The notes: generated by a model from the sequence alone, not told the origin. A stretch of DNA of 64,000 bases from Paramacrobiotus metropolitanus (GCF_019649055.1 NW_026570225.1:1054001-1118000); one strand, 5' to 3'. Positions 37,887 through 48,035 are shown, counted from the first letter of the stretch. Program-made: numbers and translations.

Positions 37887-38560
37887 CATGGTGCGAAACA
37901 CGTCTCTGCGCTTGTTTCACACCGTGTTTGCCTGGCACCCGTGGCCGACTTTGGGACCGGGTAACCGACCAGTAACTTTCGTCACCGCAGACAGTGGTAT
38001 CCTCATCGGTTTGGAATGTCACATGGTTCGGAATTGACCACAGAAGTCAAAACCGACCTGTTACGACATGCATGGCGCATTGGATTAATTAAAGGCAGGA
38101 GCGAAGAACCGGATTCCCGCCCAGAGACCTAACTCCGCAGATTGCGACTTTAACCATGTCTCGCTACCTCAGTTAACCACAGAAGTTGACCATTCCCGAG
38201 GAAGCCAAACTAAGAAAGGAAGTGGCTCAGACCGTGCCACAGAACCTCGATCTACTACATTTGTTGACCACGGAAGTCAACCAACCTCAAGGTAGAACTC
38301 GGACCTCCTCGTTACGACTCGGATAACCTAGTCGACCACAGAAGTCGGTGAAGTTCTAACTTTACATCCGAGGAACGAGCTGTGGAAATACTCCGGCAAC
38401 CGGACTCCGGAGTAGAAACCAGCGAGGATTCCGCCAGCATGGCCCGGAACACGGCATTACGGCGTGTTCCAGGCCATGCTTGCCAATGCACCCATGGCTT
38501 ACTCCGGCAACCGGACTCCGGAAGTAAGAACCAAAAGCCGGTCGACCGCAACAAGGCGGA
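37842..38560 (+). repeat. diverged direct repeat in the 3' region
   Basis: The segment 37842-37943 (CTCCGGCCAACCGACTCTGG onward) is related to 38388-38495 (CTCCGGCAACCGGACTCCGG onward), each followed by an AGCATGG...GAACACG block. A third partial unit starts at about 38501. Each unit opens with an inverted repeat, CTCCGG...CCGGAG. This is an old internal duplication inside the untranslated 3' part of the element. Confidence 0.6.
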
Positions 38561-41168
38561 CTGTGTCAACTATGACCTGCTACCTAGAATCGACCACAGA
38601 AGTCGACTTGCCAACGGTAGCCGACCTTAGAAATGTTACCACTCGACCAACTGACGTCGACCTGAGGGAAGCATACGGAAGTCACAAGTCGGATAGCCTT
38701 ACGGCAACCTCTACTGACCACAGAAGTCGGTAATGTTGACCGCAGACCGCGGCATCTAACCACGATCTTAGTCTGGGCGGATTCTCCGTTTGAACCCAGA
38801 CCTACAGGCTCTCAACTAGGAACCTGTACCCGGAGTCCAATCGCAGTCTCCCCCGGAGGATATCGGATAAACCAACCGATTCACCGGTGACCACGACTAC
38901 GCGCGGCTTGACCGTGCTGCCATTACCTGAAGAGGAACAGCGACGGTGATTTGGCTACTGGTGTACCAACGACTCCGCCGCGACCTGCTTCCCCATGTCT
39001 TAATGGAACATCCTAGGCAAACCGTGTTAGAACACACGGCTTGCACCCCCAGACAGACCCCACCCCGGACGTGTGGCGTCTTTCCCCAACAGAGGTGGTA
39101 AGGCGTCACAGGTTCGCGGAACGGAATGAAGAAACTTCAATCAGGGAACGAAGATCTGATTCTACCTCAGTTTGCATGCTGCATGGGGATGGGAACGGGC
39201 AATCTGACATAAGTCGGGGCCCGAGGCACAACGCTGCCGAGGCGCGAGAACCGTACGCCGGTCTGAAACCAAAGAGTCTGTCTTGTGGAGTGGGACCACA
39301 GAAGTCCCTTGATGCCACAAGCGACCTGGATTGCATGCTGAATGGCCAACAGATGCCATGGAATTGCCGAACTCGACGGAACTTGGACCCGTCCAGAGGC
39401 AAAGTTACGGACCCGAACCAGGGCATGTTAGAGGCACGGGCCGGATCACCGCTCCAAAACAACTTTACGGAGCCTGGACGGACGCCCAGAGGCTTAAACC
39501 GACCTCTTGACGGACGGAACCGACCTGGATGAAGAATCACCGACCTTGGGTTGGATAACATTATGTCCGACCTCAGGTCGGATAAAGTGGAATAACCGAC
39601 AACAGGTCGGTCATGAGGAATCATGGGATCACCGACCTCAGGTCGGATAACGTAGTAACCGACCTCGGATCGGACATGTGAAGTAACCGGCAACAGGTCG
39701 GTGGATGGACACACCATCTAAGAGGATTACGGAAAACGACTTCCGGACGGAAAGAATCGACCTCAACCGACCCGGGATTTGGAGTAACCGACCTCCAGTC
39801 GGATAACATTATTACCGACCTCAGGTCGGATAACCGGTCCAACCGACCACAGAAGTCGGTTAGCAACGCCGGATCGTTCGGATTCGCTTGGAACATCAGC
39901 GGATTAGCCGAAATACGACCCTCGAACGGACCAGTCACGTGGTAACCGACCTCGAGTCGTACATACATCAGGAACCACCGATAACAGGTCGGTGAAGGAT
40001 CATCAAATTGAAGAACGGAATTGGAAACGACCTCGAAGTGGACGAATTCGACCTAACGGGACTTGTTTGGCCCCACATGGGCCTAAATAACACGAGTTAC
40101 CGAGGTCGACCATGGAGGTGCGTTATCACCGACCTCAGGTCGGATAACATTGTGACCGACCTCAGGTCGGATATCCATCTCAACTGACAACAGGTCGGAT
40201 GACAACAGTGAATCATCAGCGGATGGACGGAGCAACAAATTCCGACCGGACCCTCGAGCCAGTTCGCCTCGGAAAAGTCTTAACCAGGCTCGTGGTAGCA
40301 GATTTAACGGGTTTTAACCGACCACATTCCATCGGCATTACCACTTGGCGACCACATAAGTCGCATGACACAAGTACGGTTTTGTCCGACCTGAACCTTT
40401 GGAATTCGGGACTTAGCCGAACTCCCTTGCCGCCGGCTAACTTACCGGTAGGCCGACCTTGGTCCGATGACCTTGGTCCATTCCCCTTAATTAGAGAGGA
40501 TGCTTCGGCATTCGCAACAGCGACAGTGCCTCTCTCTCCGGAACGGATGAATACGAGTCGGACGTAAGTGTCAGCCGTGCTTACCCGACCTCGGACGAAT
40601 TTACCGGTTACGTTAGGTAACCCGGGAACCGACGCCCCGGACCCGACACACAGGACTGCATTTAGACAGGAGACCCCGTGGAAACTCAAGACCCGTGGAC
40701 GTCATCCTAGTCGGAATAAGCCCCCGGACAGATCTCTTTTTAGTATTTTTATACACTTTCTAACAAATGGAATTGTATTTTACTTAGAATCTCTAACCAG
40801 ATCTGTTTGCATTTACTTTTTGCTCACTGGAATTGTGATTAAACTTTATTACTTTTTACTTCGCGCTGTTTAACCGTCATTACACTTCTCTTTTACTTTC
40901 TCCGCGAGCCAACAGAAGCAAGATGCCTGCCAACAGAAGCGAAACCGGTCCAACAACAAACCCCGAGCGGCTTCCAGATTTGCGGCCGTGAGTTGCTTGC
41001 CTCTCATGGGTCTGGAAGTGATGGATGGGACGGTCAACAGGACACCGGACTCCCACTGGAAGAGGACGCGTACCGGCGACCCCACATGGGTCGACCGGAG
41101 AGGTGCGATCCTGGTGCGGTACTGAGTCGGAGCATCCTCGCAGGAGCTCGGATTCCCGCCCAGAGGCA
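37887..41168 (+). other. 3' untranslated region of the giant element
   Basis: 3.3 kb without a convincing gene. It is rich in shared-loop hairpins (for example 38034-38050 TTGAC-CACAGAA-GTCAA and 39292-39308 GGGAC-CACAGAA-GTCCC) and, from 39567, in near-perfect palindromes. A 163-codon frame at 39041-39532 and a 101-codon frame at 40568-40873 exist. The second ends in two similar hydrophobic stretches (FIHFLTNGIVFYL and IYFLLTGIVIKLYYF), but its start is of ordinary biased sequence. AT-rich DNA at 40735-40865 precedes the LTR. There is no clear polypurine tract just before the 3' LTR. Confidence 0.55.
39567..40198 (+). repeat. array of 15-nt palindromes CCGACCTCAGGTCGG
   Basis: The exact sequence CCGACCT-C-AGGTCGG occurs at 39567-39581, 39632-39646, 39815-39829, 40129-40143 and 40156-40170, usually followed by ATAAC. 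Between them are variants such as CCGACCTCCAGTCGG, CCGACAACAGGTCGG and CCGACCACAGAAGTCGG (39843-39859). The last two exact copies recur at +2930 in the tandem duplication. Spacing is irregular (about 25-300 bases), so this is a dispersed array and not a satellite. Confidence 0.85.
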
Positions 41169-42922
41169 TGTTAGAGGCACGACAGCCTGCGTGGTAGATA
41201 CGCCACTTTGCGTACCACCGCACACATGCTGATTCGCCCTCTCTTGTACGTACGTGAGTGGCTGCACTGCACTCTCCGCCTAGCGGATACACCGCGGGCG
41301 CACTCACTGAGCATACTTGCTCTCTCGCTCCTCTCTCTCGCTGTATGACTCAGCGCTTATACGCTCGCGTTGGATACGAGTCCAGTCTGCGCACTCACAT
41401 TCCTTGTGTCTGGACAGCGTGACGCCGTTGCCGCCAGCACATTCTATTGTAGAAATGTAGAGAATCTCTACATTTCATTACGCGTTAGAACTCGCTCGCA
41501 GCAACTTGACTTGCTAATTTCACGCCAGACATTGGCTTTGTTGTTCTTTCCCCGCAATCACGCGGTATTTGCTCCACTTTATTTGTACAATAAAGGCACT
41601 CTGTGAGCTCTCTGCGCTTGCCTGTCACAGTTACAAATTTGTAGAAAATGAATTATAATTACTGTAGTCATATTTACCTTGTGAGTTCGGACAAAAATTT
41701 TGGTTGAGGACAAAAATATGAACGTATCGTGTGCGTAAACTGTTAAGTAGTGCAACTGCATTTCATGCACTTACACGCCGTTTGTTTCGAGTGTGTTCTT
41801 CGATGTACGAGAAGTGCTCGAGACGGTCTTAACTGATCGTGAATAAACAGGTAATAGTTTATGTCTTGTTAAGAAAAAGATCAATACTGCGCACGGCCTC
41901 CCCACAGTCTGGAGATCTCTCTAACCAAAAACTTTTAAAAAAATCTGATACCACAGTTAAATCGGCCGTGGTCCAGAACTGCGTCACATGACTTTTGTTT
42001 TTGAATATGTCCGATCAGAATCGTGCCGGCACGATGCCGCAAACGATCCAACAAGTTTCAAGCCGCATTATTAAATACGCAAATTAACTAGAATAAATTG
42101 AACTTTTTTTCGTACAACACCAACCACAAAATTAAGTATCTGTAATCATAAGTTAACTTATCGATTTTCGTTGTCGGCACATTTGTAAAAATGGTAGGTG
42201 TTGACTATACGGACAGTGCGTTACAAGTAAGTTTGTTAATCGGGCTGTTCGATTTTGGTAAGACCGCTCTTCTAAACAACTGCTAAAAGCAAAGAGCCGC
42301 ATTTATTATTTTTAAGGTGAGCTAGTGAGTAACCGAGACACTATCACTGACCAGCGAGCAAAATCGCTAATTGAGTGAGTGAGTTACCGAGCTACCACTA
42401 CCGTCCAGTGAGCAAAATTGTTAATTGACCTGATTGAGTTACCGAGCTACCACCGGTCCACCACTATCAAGTGCTCAAAATCGCTACATGAATGAGTAAC
42501 CAAGCTATTCGTTGATTGGTGCCGTGGATCACAAGAAACGCGGAGGCGAAGCCGCAGATGTTTCTTGTCAAGGAACTAGATCTATAACATAACTACAAAA
42601 AAAGCTGAGGCATCGAGATCGGAAAAACCAGAACCTAATAAAAAAACTGTAAACGCCATTAGATTCAGCATGTTTAGAAACTGTGTCACATGCATTTTAT
42701 TTCTTAAAAAAATTATTTAAACCCGTCCCACCGATGCCGGTTTCGGCAGAACTGGTTTCGGTAAGGCTTTCAAGGTGACCTTGAGAATAATAGCAATGCC
42801 AGTTGCTTAGAACATTTTATTTTATTAAAGTGTTAAGTATGTACTACAATAAATTTGTAGTATTGTATTTGCAAACATGTTGAATTTTAATCGCCTGATT
42901 GTTGTTCAAATGTTCAATTTTT
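40007..42922 (+). repeat. tandem duplication, copy 1 (2.9 kb: element 3' end, LTR, flank)
   Basis: It matches 42937-45852 at a constant offset of 2930 bases. I find only three differences: T/A near 41453, one T fewer in copy 2 near 42110, and one A more near 42190. It includes the last 1.16 kb of the element body, the 3' LTR and 1.29 kb of host flank, so the duplication took place after the insertion. Confidence 0.95.
41169..41629 (+). repeat. 3' LTR of the giant element (461 bp)
   Basis: TGTTAGAGGC...GCCTGTCACA, matching the 5' LTR. It has the extra CT and a 17-base longer segment containing the palindrome AATGTAGAG-AAT-CTCTACATT at about 41454-41474. AATAAA at about 41589-41594. It is followed directly by GTTA, the target-site duplication. 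Confidence 0.95.
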
Positions 42923-42936
42923 GTTCAAGTTCAAGC
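41630..42936. other. host flank with a small minisatellite block and a hairpin
   Basis: No gene. It holds at about 42308-42512 a few units of the GAGTGAGT...CCGAGCTACCACC...CAGTGAGCAAAAT minisatellite that expands downstream, and at 42531-42568 a hairpin with arms ACAAGAAAC and GTTTCTTGT. All of it recurs in copy 2 at +2930. Confidence 0.6.
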
Positions 42937-45852
42937 ATTGAAGAACGGAATTGGAAACGACCTCGAAGTGGACGAATTCGACCTAACGGGACTTGTTTGG
43001 CCCCACATGGGCCTAAATAACACGAGTTACCGAGGTCGACCATGGAGGTGCGTTATCACCGACCTCAGGTCGGATAACATTGTGACCGACCTCAGGTCGG
43101 ATATCCATCTCAACTGACAACAGGTCGGATGACAACAGTGAATCATCAGCGGATGGACGGAGCAACAAATTCCGACCGGACCCTCGAGCCAGTTCGCCTC
43201 GGAAAAGTCTTAACCAGGCTCGTGGTAGCAGATTTAACGGGTTTTAACCGACCACATTCCATCGGCATTACCACTTGGCGACCACATAAGTCGCATGACA
43301 CAAGTACGGTTTTGTCCGACCTGAACCTTTGGAATTCGGGACTTAGCCGAACTCCCTTGCCGCCGGCTAACTTACCGGTAGGCCGACCTTGGTCCGATGA
43401 CCTTGGTCCATTCCCCTTAATTAGAGAGGATGCTTCGGCATTCGCAACAGCGACAGTGCCTCTCTCTCCGGAACGGATGAATACGAGTCGGACGTAAGTG
43501 TCAGCCGTGCTTACCCGACCTCGGACGAATTTACCGGTTACGTTAGGTAACCCGGGAACCGACGCCCCGGACCCGACACACAGGACTGCATTTAGACAGG
43601 AGACCCCGTGGAAACTCAAGACCCGTGGACGTCATCCTAGTCGGAATAAGCCCCCGGACAGATCTCTTTTTAGTATTTTTATACACTTTCTAACAAATGG
43701 AATTGTATTTTACTTAGAATCTCTAACCAGATCTGTTTGCATTTACTTTTTGCTCACTGGAATTGTGATTAAACTTTATTACTTTTTACTTCGCGCTGTT
43801 TAACCGTCATTACACTTCTCTTTTACTTTCTCCGCGAGCCAACAGAAGCAAGATGCCTGCCAACAGAAGCGAAACCGGTCCAACAACAAACCCCGAGCGG
43901 CTTCCAGATTTGCGGCCGTGAGTTGCTTGCCTCTCATGGGTCTGGAAGTGATGGATGGGACGGTCAACAGGACACCGGACTCCCACTGGAAGAGGACGCG
44001 TACCGGCGACCCCACATGGGTCGACCGGAGAGGTGCGATCCTGGTGCGGTACTGAGTCGGAGCATCCTCGCAGGAGCTCGGATTCCCGCCCAGAGGCATG
44101 TTAGAGGCACGACAGCCTGCGTGGTAGATACGCCACTTTGCGTACCACCGCACACATGCTGATTCGCCCTCTCTTGTACGTACGTGAGTGGCTGCACTGC
44201 ACTCTCCGCCTAGCGGATACACCGCGGGCGCACTCACTGAGCATACTTGCTCTCTCGCTCCTCTCTCTCGCTGTATGACTCAGCGCTTATACGCTCGCGT
44301 TGGATACGAGTCCAGTCTGCGCACTCACATTCCTTGTGTCTGGACAGCGTGACGCCGTTGCCGCCAGCACATTCTAATGTAGAAATGTAGAGAATCTCTA
44401 CATTTCATTACGCGTTAGAACTCGCTCGCAGCAACTTGACTTGCTAATTTCACGCCAGACATTGGCTTTGTTGTTCTTTCCCCGCAATCACGCGGTATTT
44501 GCTCCACTTTATTTGTACAATAAAGGCACTCTGTGAGCTCTCTGCGCTTGCCTGTCACAGTTACAAATTTGTAGAAAATGAATTATAATTACTGTAGTCA
44601 TATTTACCTTGTGAGTTCGGACAAAAATTTTGGTTGAGGACAAAAATATGAACGTATCGTGTGCGTAAACTGTTAAGTAGTGCAACTGCATTTCATGCAC
44701 TTACACGCCGTTTGTTTCGAGTGTGTTCTTCGATGTACGAGAAGTGCTCGAGACGGTCTTAACTGATCGTGAATAAACAGGTAATAGTTTATGTCTTGTT
44801 AAGAAAAAGATCAATACTGCGCACGGCCTCCCCACAGTCTGGAGATCTCTCTAACCAAAAACTTTTAAAAAAATCTGATACCACAGTTAAATCGGCCGTG
44901 GTCCAGAACTGCGTCACATGACTTTTGTTTTTGAATATGTCCGATCAGAATCGTGCCGGCACGATGCCGCAAACGATCCAACAAGTTTCAAGCCGCATTA
45001 TTAAATACGCAAATTAACTAGAATAAATTGAACTTTTTTCGTACAACACCAACCACAAAATTAAGTATCTGTAATCATAAGTTAACTTATCGATTTTCGT
45101 TGTCGGCACATTTGTAAAAAATGGTAGGTGTTGACTATACGGACAGTGCGTTACAAGTAAGTTTGTTAATCGGGCTGTTCGATTTTGGTAAGACCGCTCT
45201 TCTAAACAACTGCTAAAAGCAAAGAGCCGCATTTATTATTTTTAAGGTGAGCTAGTGAGTAACCGAGACACTATCACTGACCAGCGAGCAAAATCGCTAA
45301 TTGAGTGAGTGAGTTACCGAGCTACCACTACCGTCCAGTGAGCAAAATTGTTAATTGACCTGATTGAGTTACCGAGCTACCACCGGTCCACCACTATCAA
45401 GTGCTCAAAATCGCTACATGAATGAGTAACCAAGCTATTCGTTGATTGGTGCCGTGGATCACAAGAAACGCGGAGGCGAAGCCGCAGATGTTTCTTGTCA
45501 AGGAACTAGATCTATAACATAACTACAAAAAAAGCTGAGGCATCGAGATCGGAAAAACCAGAACCTAATAAAAAAACTGTAAACGCCATTAGATTCAGCA
45601 TGTTTAGAAACTGTGTCACATGCATTTTATTTCTTAAAAAAATTATTTAAACCCGTCCCACCGATGCCGGTTTCGGCAGAACTGGTTTCGGTAAGGCTTT
45701 CAAGGTGACCTTGAGAATAATAGCAATGCCAGTTGCTTAGAACATTTTATTTTATTAAAGTGTTAAGTATGTACTACAATAAATTTGTAGTATTGTATTT
45801 GCAAACATGTTGAATTTTAATCGCCTGATTGTTGTTCAAATGTTCAATTTTT
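42937..45852 (+). repeat. tandem duplication, copy 2
   Basis: Second copy of 40007-42922. The two copies are separated by 14 bases, GTTCAAGTTCAAGC, that resemble the GTTCAAATGTTCAA directly upstream, as in templated filler at a repair junction. Its coding content is only the truncated end of the retroelement. Confidence 0.95.
44099..44559 (+). repeat. third LTR, created by the tandem duplication
   Basis: A 461-bp LTR almost identical to 41169-41629 and also followed by GTTA. Because sequence upstream of it is the 3' end of the element and not a target site, it is a copy of the 3' LTR made by DNA duplication and not an independent insertion. Confidence 0.93.
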
Positions 45853-45911
45853 AAATGCCTAAAAAATCCGATTCCCCTGGTTGAATTAGCCCAGGTTTCG
45901 AAGGAAACAAA

Positions 45912-46375
45912 AGCCAGTGAACAAAACTACTAAGGCAGTGAGTGACTCAGCTACCGCCACTGTCCAGTGAACAAAACGAAATCACTAGCTGAGTGATGAC
46001 CGAGCAATAAATCACTACCCTAGGTGAACAAAATTGCTAGATGAGTGAGTGATCGAGCTACCACCACTGTCCAGTGAATAAAATCGCTAGATGAGTGAGT
46101 GACTGAGCTACCACCACCGTCCGGTGAACAAAATCGCTAGGTGACACCGTTAGTGAGTGATCGAGCTACCACCACTGTCCAGTGAATAAAATCGCCAGGT
46201 GGGTGAGTGACCGAGCTACCATCATTGTCCCGTGAACAAAACTAGGTGAGTAAGTGACTGAGCTTCCACCACCGTCCGGTGAACAAAATCGCTAGGTGAG
46301 TGAGTGACCGAGCTAACACCACTGTCCAGTGAACAAAGTTGCTAACTGAGTGAGGGACCGAGCTAGACTCCTTGC
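45912..46375. repeat. minisatellite array, units of roughly 50-60 bp
   Basis: Eight or so imperfect units built on GAGTGAGTGACCGAGCTACC, then ACCACTGTCCAGTGAACAAA, then ATCGCTAG. Units vary in length and base sequence (for example CCGTCCGGTGAACAAAATCG). The same unit occurs in the smaller blocks inside the duplicated flank. Confidence 0.85.
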
Positions 46376-46467
46376 CTAAGAAGTTCTACAATAACTGCTA
46401 AGGCAGTTAGTGAATTTACTAACGAATTACTGCAAATGGAATGATTTGTTCAAAACGGCCGTGGATC

Positions 46468-46505
46468 ACAAGAAACGCGGAGGCGAAGCCGCAGCGGTTT
46501 CTTGT
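46468..46505. repeat. nested hairpin next to the minisatellite
   Basis: Outer arms ACAAGAAAC and GTTTCTTGT (9 bp, perfect) enclose inner arms GCGG and CCGC. A near copy is at 42531-42568 and, through the duplication, at 45461-45498. The shared context GGCCGTGGATC or TGCCGTGGATC upstream suggests a small dispersed element or its terminus. Confidence 0.6.
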
Positions 46506-47822
46506 ATAAATATAATATAAATATATCGGAAATAAAGCAATAGTAAGAACTAGGGTAGTTCTTCGTAGAGCCGAATCTGCCGACACATTGTGTCGTTAAG
46601 GAGAATTTGTACTATGGTCGCAAGATGGAAAACGAGATTTTCGAAATTCTACAGTTGTAATAAGAAGGGTTATATCTATTACTGGGCGGAAGTTAAGTAA
46701 AATTACTTTGCAACGAAAAAAGTTATTAAAGTTTTTTGGTTGGCGATCAGGAGCAATTTGGCGGGCTGGGGTATTTTTCTACACTACTGCCATCTGTGGT
46801 CAAAACCAGTGAAAGAAAGATTGCTTCGAGAAGATGCCTTGTGGTTGTTATGGTTGGCGCTAGAGAATGGAAAGACACAGCGCTGTCCTGTGAGTGCACA
46901 TGAAAGAGTGGCCAAAGTCCACTCTTCGGTGTGCACACAATCAGTGTGGCGGCACTGCAAGCGCAGAATCGGTAAGACCAAAGGAAAGCGCAGTACAAAA
47001 GAAGGTTCTTCGTCCCATCCTGAACAATTTTTGAAAAACAACTTCTAAAATCAATAACAACTCGCATCGGTTTCAGAAAATTTCACACTTTGATCAGACT
47101 AAAGAAAAATCATTTTCAAAAAGAATTGTGAAGCGTTTTTGTGGAAAATGTTTATGTACTCTATAGAATATAAAATAAAGTAACTTTGGGTGTCAAAAAG
47201 TTTGTTTTTTTCAATACCGGGTGGGTTTTTTTGAAAAATCGCTCCACAATACTTTAGTCATTCTAACGGAACACACTGCTGTTCTTGAATGAAAAATTTA
47301 AAAAATCTGCTTGAATTGTTATTGCGTCCGCAAAATAACGACCTTAAATCAGTAACTTTTACACTTTAAAATAACCAAACCGAGTTTAGACTTCTAATAT
47401 AAGTAGTGAAAATATCATAGTGTTGGGTGCAATGCATAGTTATCATGCAGCACAAGGACACGCATTGCGCCAGCGAGAACAGTCAAAAGAGGTCGAAATC
47501 AGTAGAATCTCTACTTAACGCTCCTGCATAACTAGCATCTTGCTCCGCAAAGAAAGTATCGGGATCGGATTTATAAATTGAACATCCCCTCGCATGTAAG
47601 TGCTTCGTTTTCAGTAGTTATCAGGATCTATTATGGTTACCTAAATTTGGTATTGTTCGTCTGTAAAAATTTAATAATACCAGTCCCATTTCGGAATACA
47701 CATTGTCATACCCATACGGTACACAATCACGTATTACGCAGATTTGTGATCAACTGCAAGCCATTTGTACTTGCTCGATCACAAACACGCCGGCTGATAT
47801 GAGGCTTTTTTAACATGCAGGC
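46506..47822. other. stretch without recognised features
   Basis: AT-rich DNA between the minisatellite hairpin and the tyrosine-recombinase element. A 102-codon frame at 46740-47048 has no recognisable similarity and no supporting signals. I see no RNA gene. Confidence 0.4.
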
Positions 47823-48035
47823 AAAGAGAATTAGCGGAGCTAATTCCTGTTAATGCAGCAAAGGAGGAATAGGCGGGACTATGTCTCCTCGTTGGACAGC
47901 GGTCATTTGAGATAGCACTATGTGTGGTTTCCTGTTAATGTGACTCTATATAAGCCGATTTCCTCTGGCATGTACTTGTAGCGTTGTGATTCAGTTGCTT
48001 TTGCAGCATTACCGTATGTATTGTCAAATCGTATC
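47823..48035 (+). repeat. A1 direct repeat with promoter
   Basis: It begins AAAGAGAATTAGCGGAGC and ends AAATCGTATC. It holds the perfect inverted repeat GAATTAGC-GGA-GCTAATTC and a TATA box, TCTATATAAGCC, about 60 bases before the transcribed part, so it is likely the promoter. It matches A2 except for a few substitutions and a 6-base TTAATG duplication present in A2. Confidence 0.9.

Larger units (their letters stand above)
14222..41629 (+). mobile_element. giant (27.4 kb) Ty3/gypsy-type LTR retrotransposon with many extra ORFs
   Basis: Two near-identical LTRs that begin TG and end CA bound the element. The bases GTTA sit directly outside both ends (14218-14221 and 41630-41633), a 4-bp target-site duplication. 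Order inside: 1.26-kb leader, coiled-coil ORF, Gag, protease ORF, an unknown ORF, RT-RNase H, integrase, four more large ORFs in one frame, a zinc-motif ORF that opens at a splice acceptor, a short ORF at a second acceptor, and a 3.3-kb 3' region with palindromes. Gene order PR-RT-RH-IN is that of Ty3/gypsy (Metaviridae). Usual elements of this order are 5-10 kb; only a few giants such as plant Ogre and planarian Burro approach this size. The LTRs differ by two substitutions and two indels, so the insertion is young. RT contains a frame break, so this copy is probably not autonomous. Confidence 0.93.

Noticed and set aside
39041-39532. 163-codon frame in the 3' region of the giant element
   Set aside because: Composition reflects the A/C-rich DNA and the hairpins, with no domain or initiation context; long frames in several directions occur here by low stop-codon density.
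40568-40873. 101-codon frame ending in two hydrophobic stretches, as a possible envelope-like or membrane protein
   Set aside because: The hydrophobic part comes from an AT-rich tract, there is no signal peptide, and the N-terminal half is ordinary biased sequence. Mentioned only within the 3' region.
14222-41629. Interpretation as a CRISPR array or bacterial operon because of the many palindromes and close ORFs
   Set aside because: Palindromes are irregularly spaced without unique spacers of equal length, and the LTRs, Gag and Ty3-type Pol identify a eukaryotic retroelement.
46740-47048. 102-codon plus-strand frame
   Set aside because: No similarity, no splice or promoter signals, and an equally long frame on the opposite strand.
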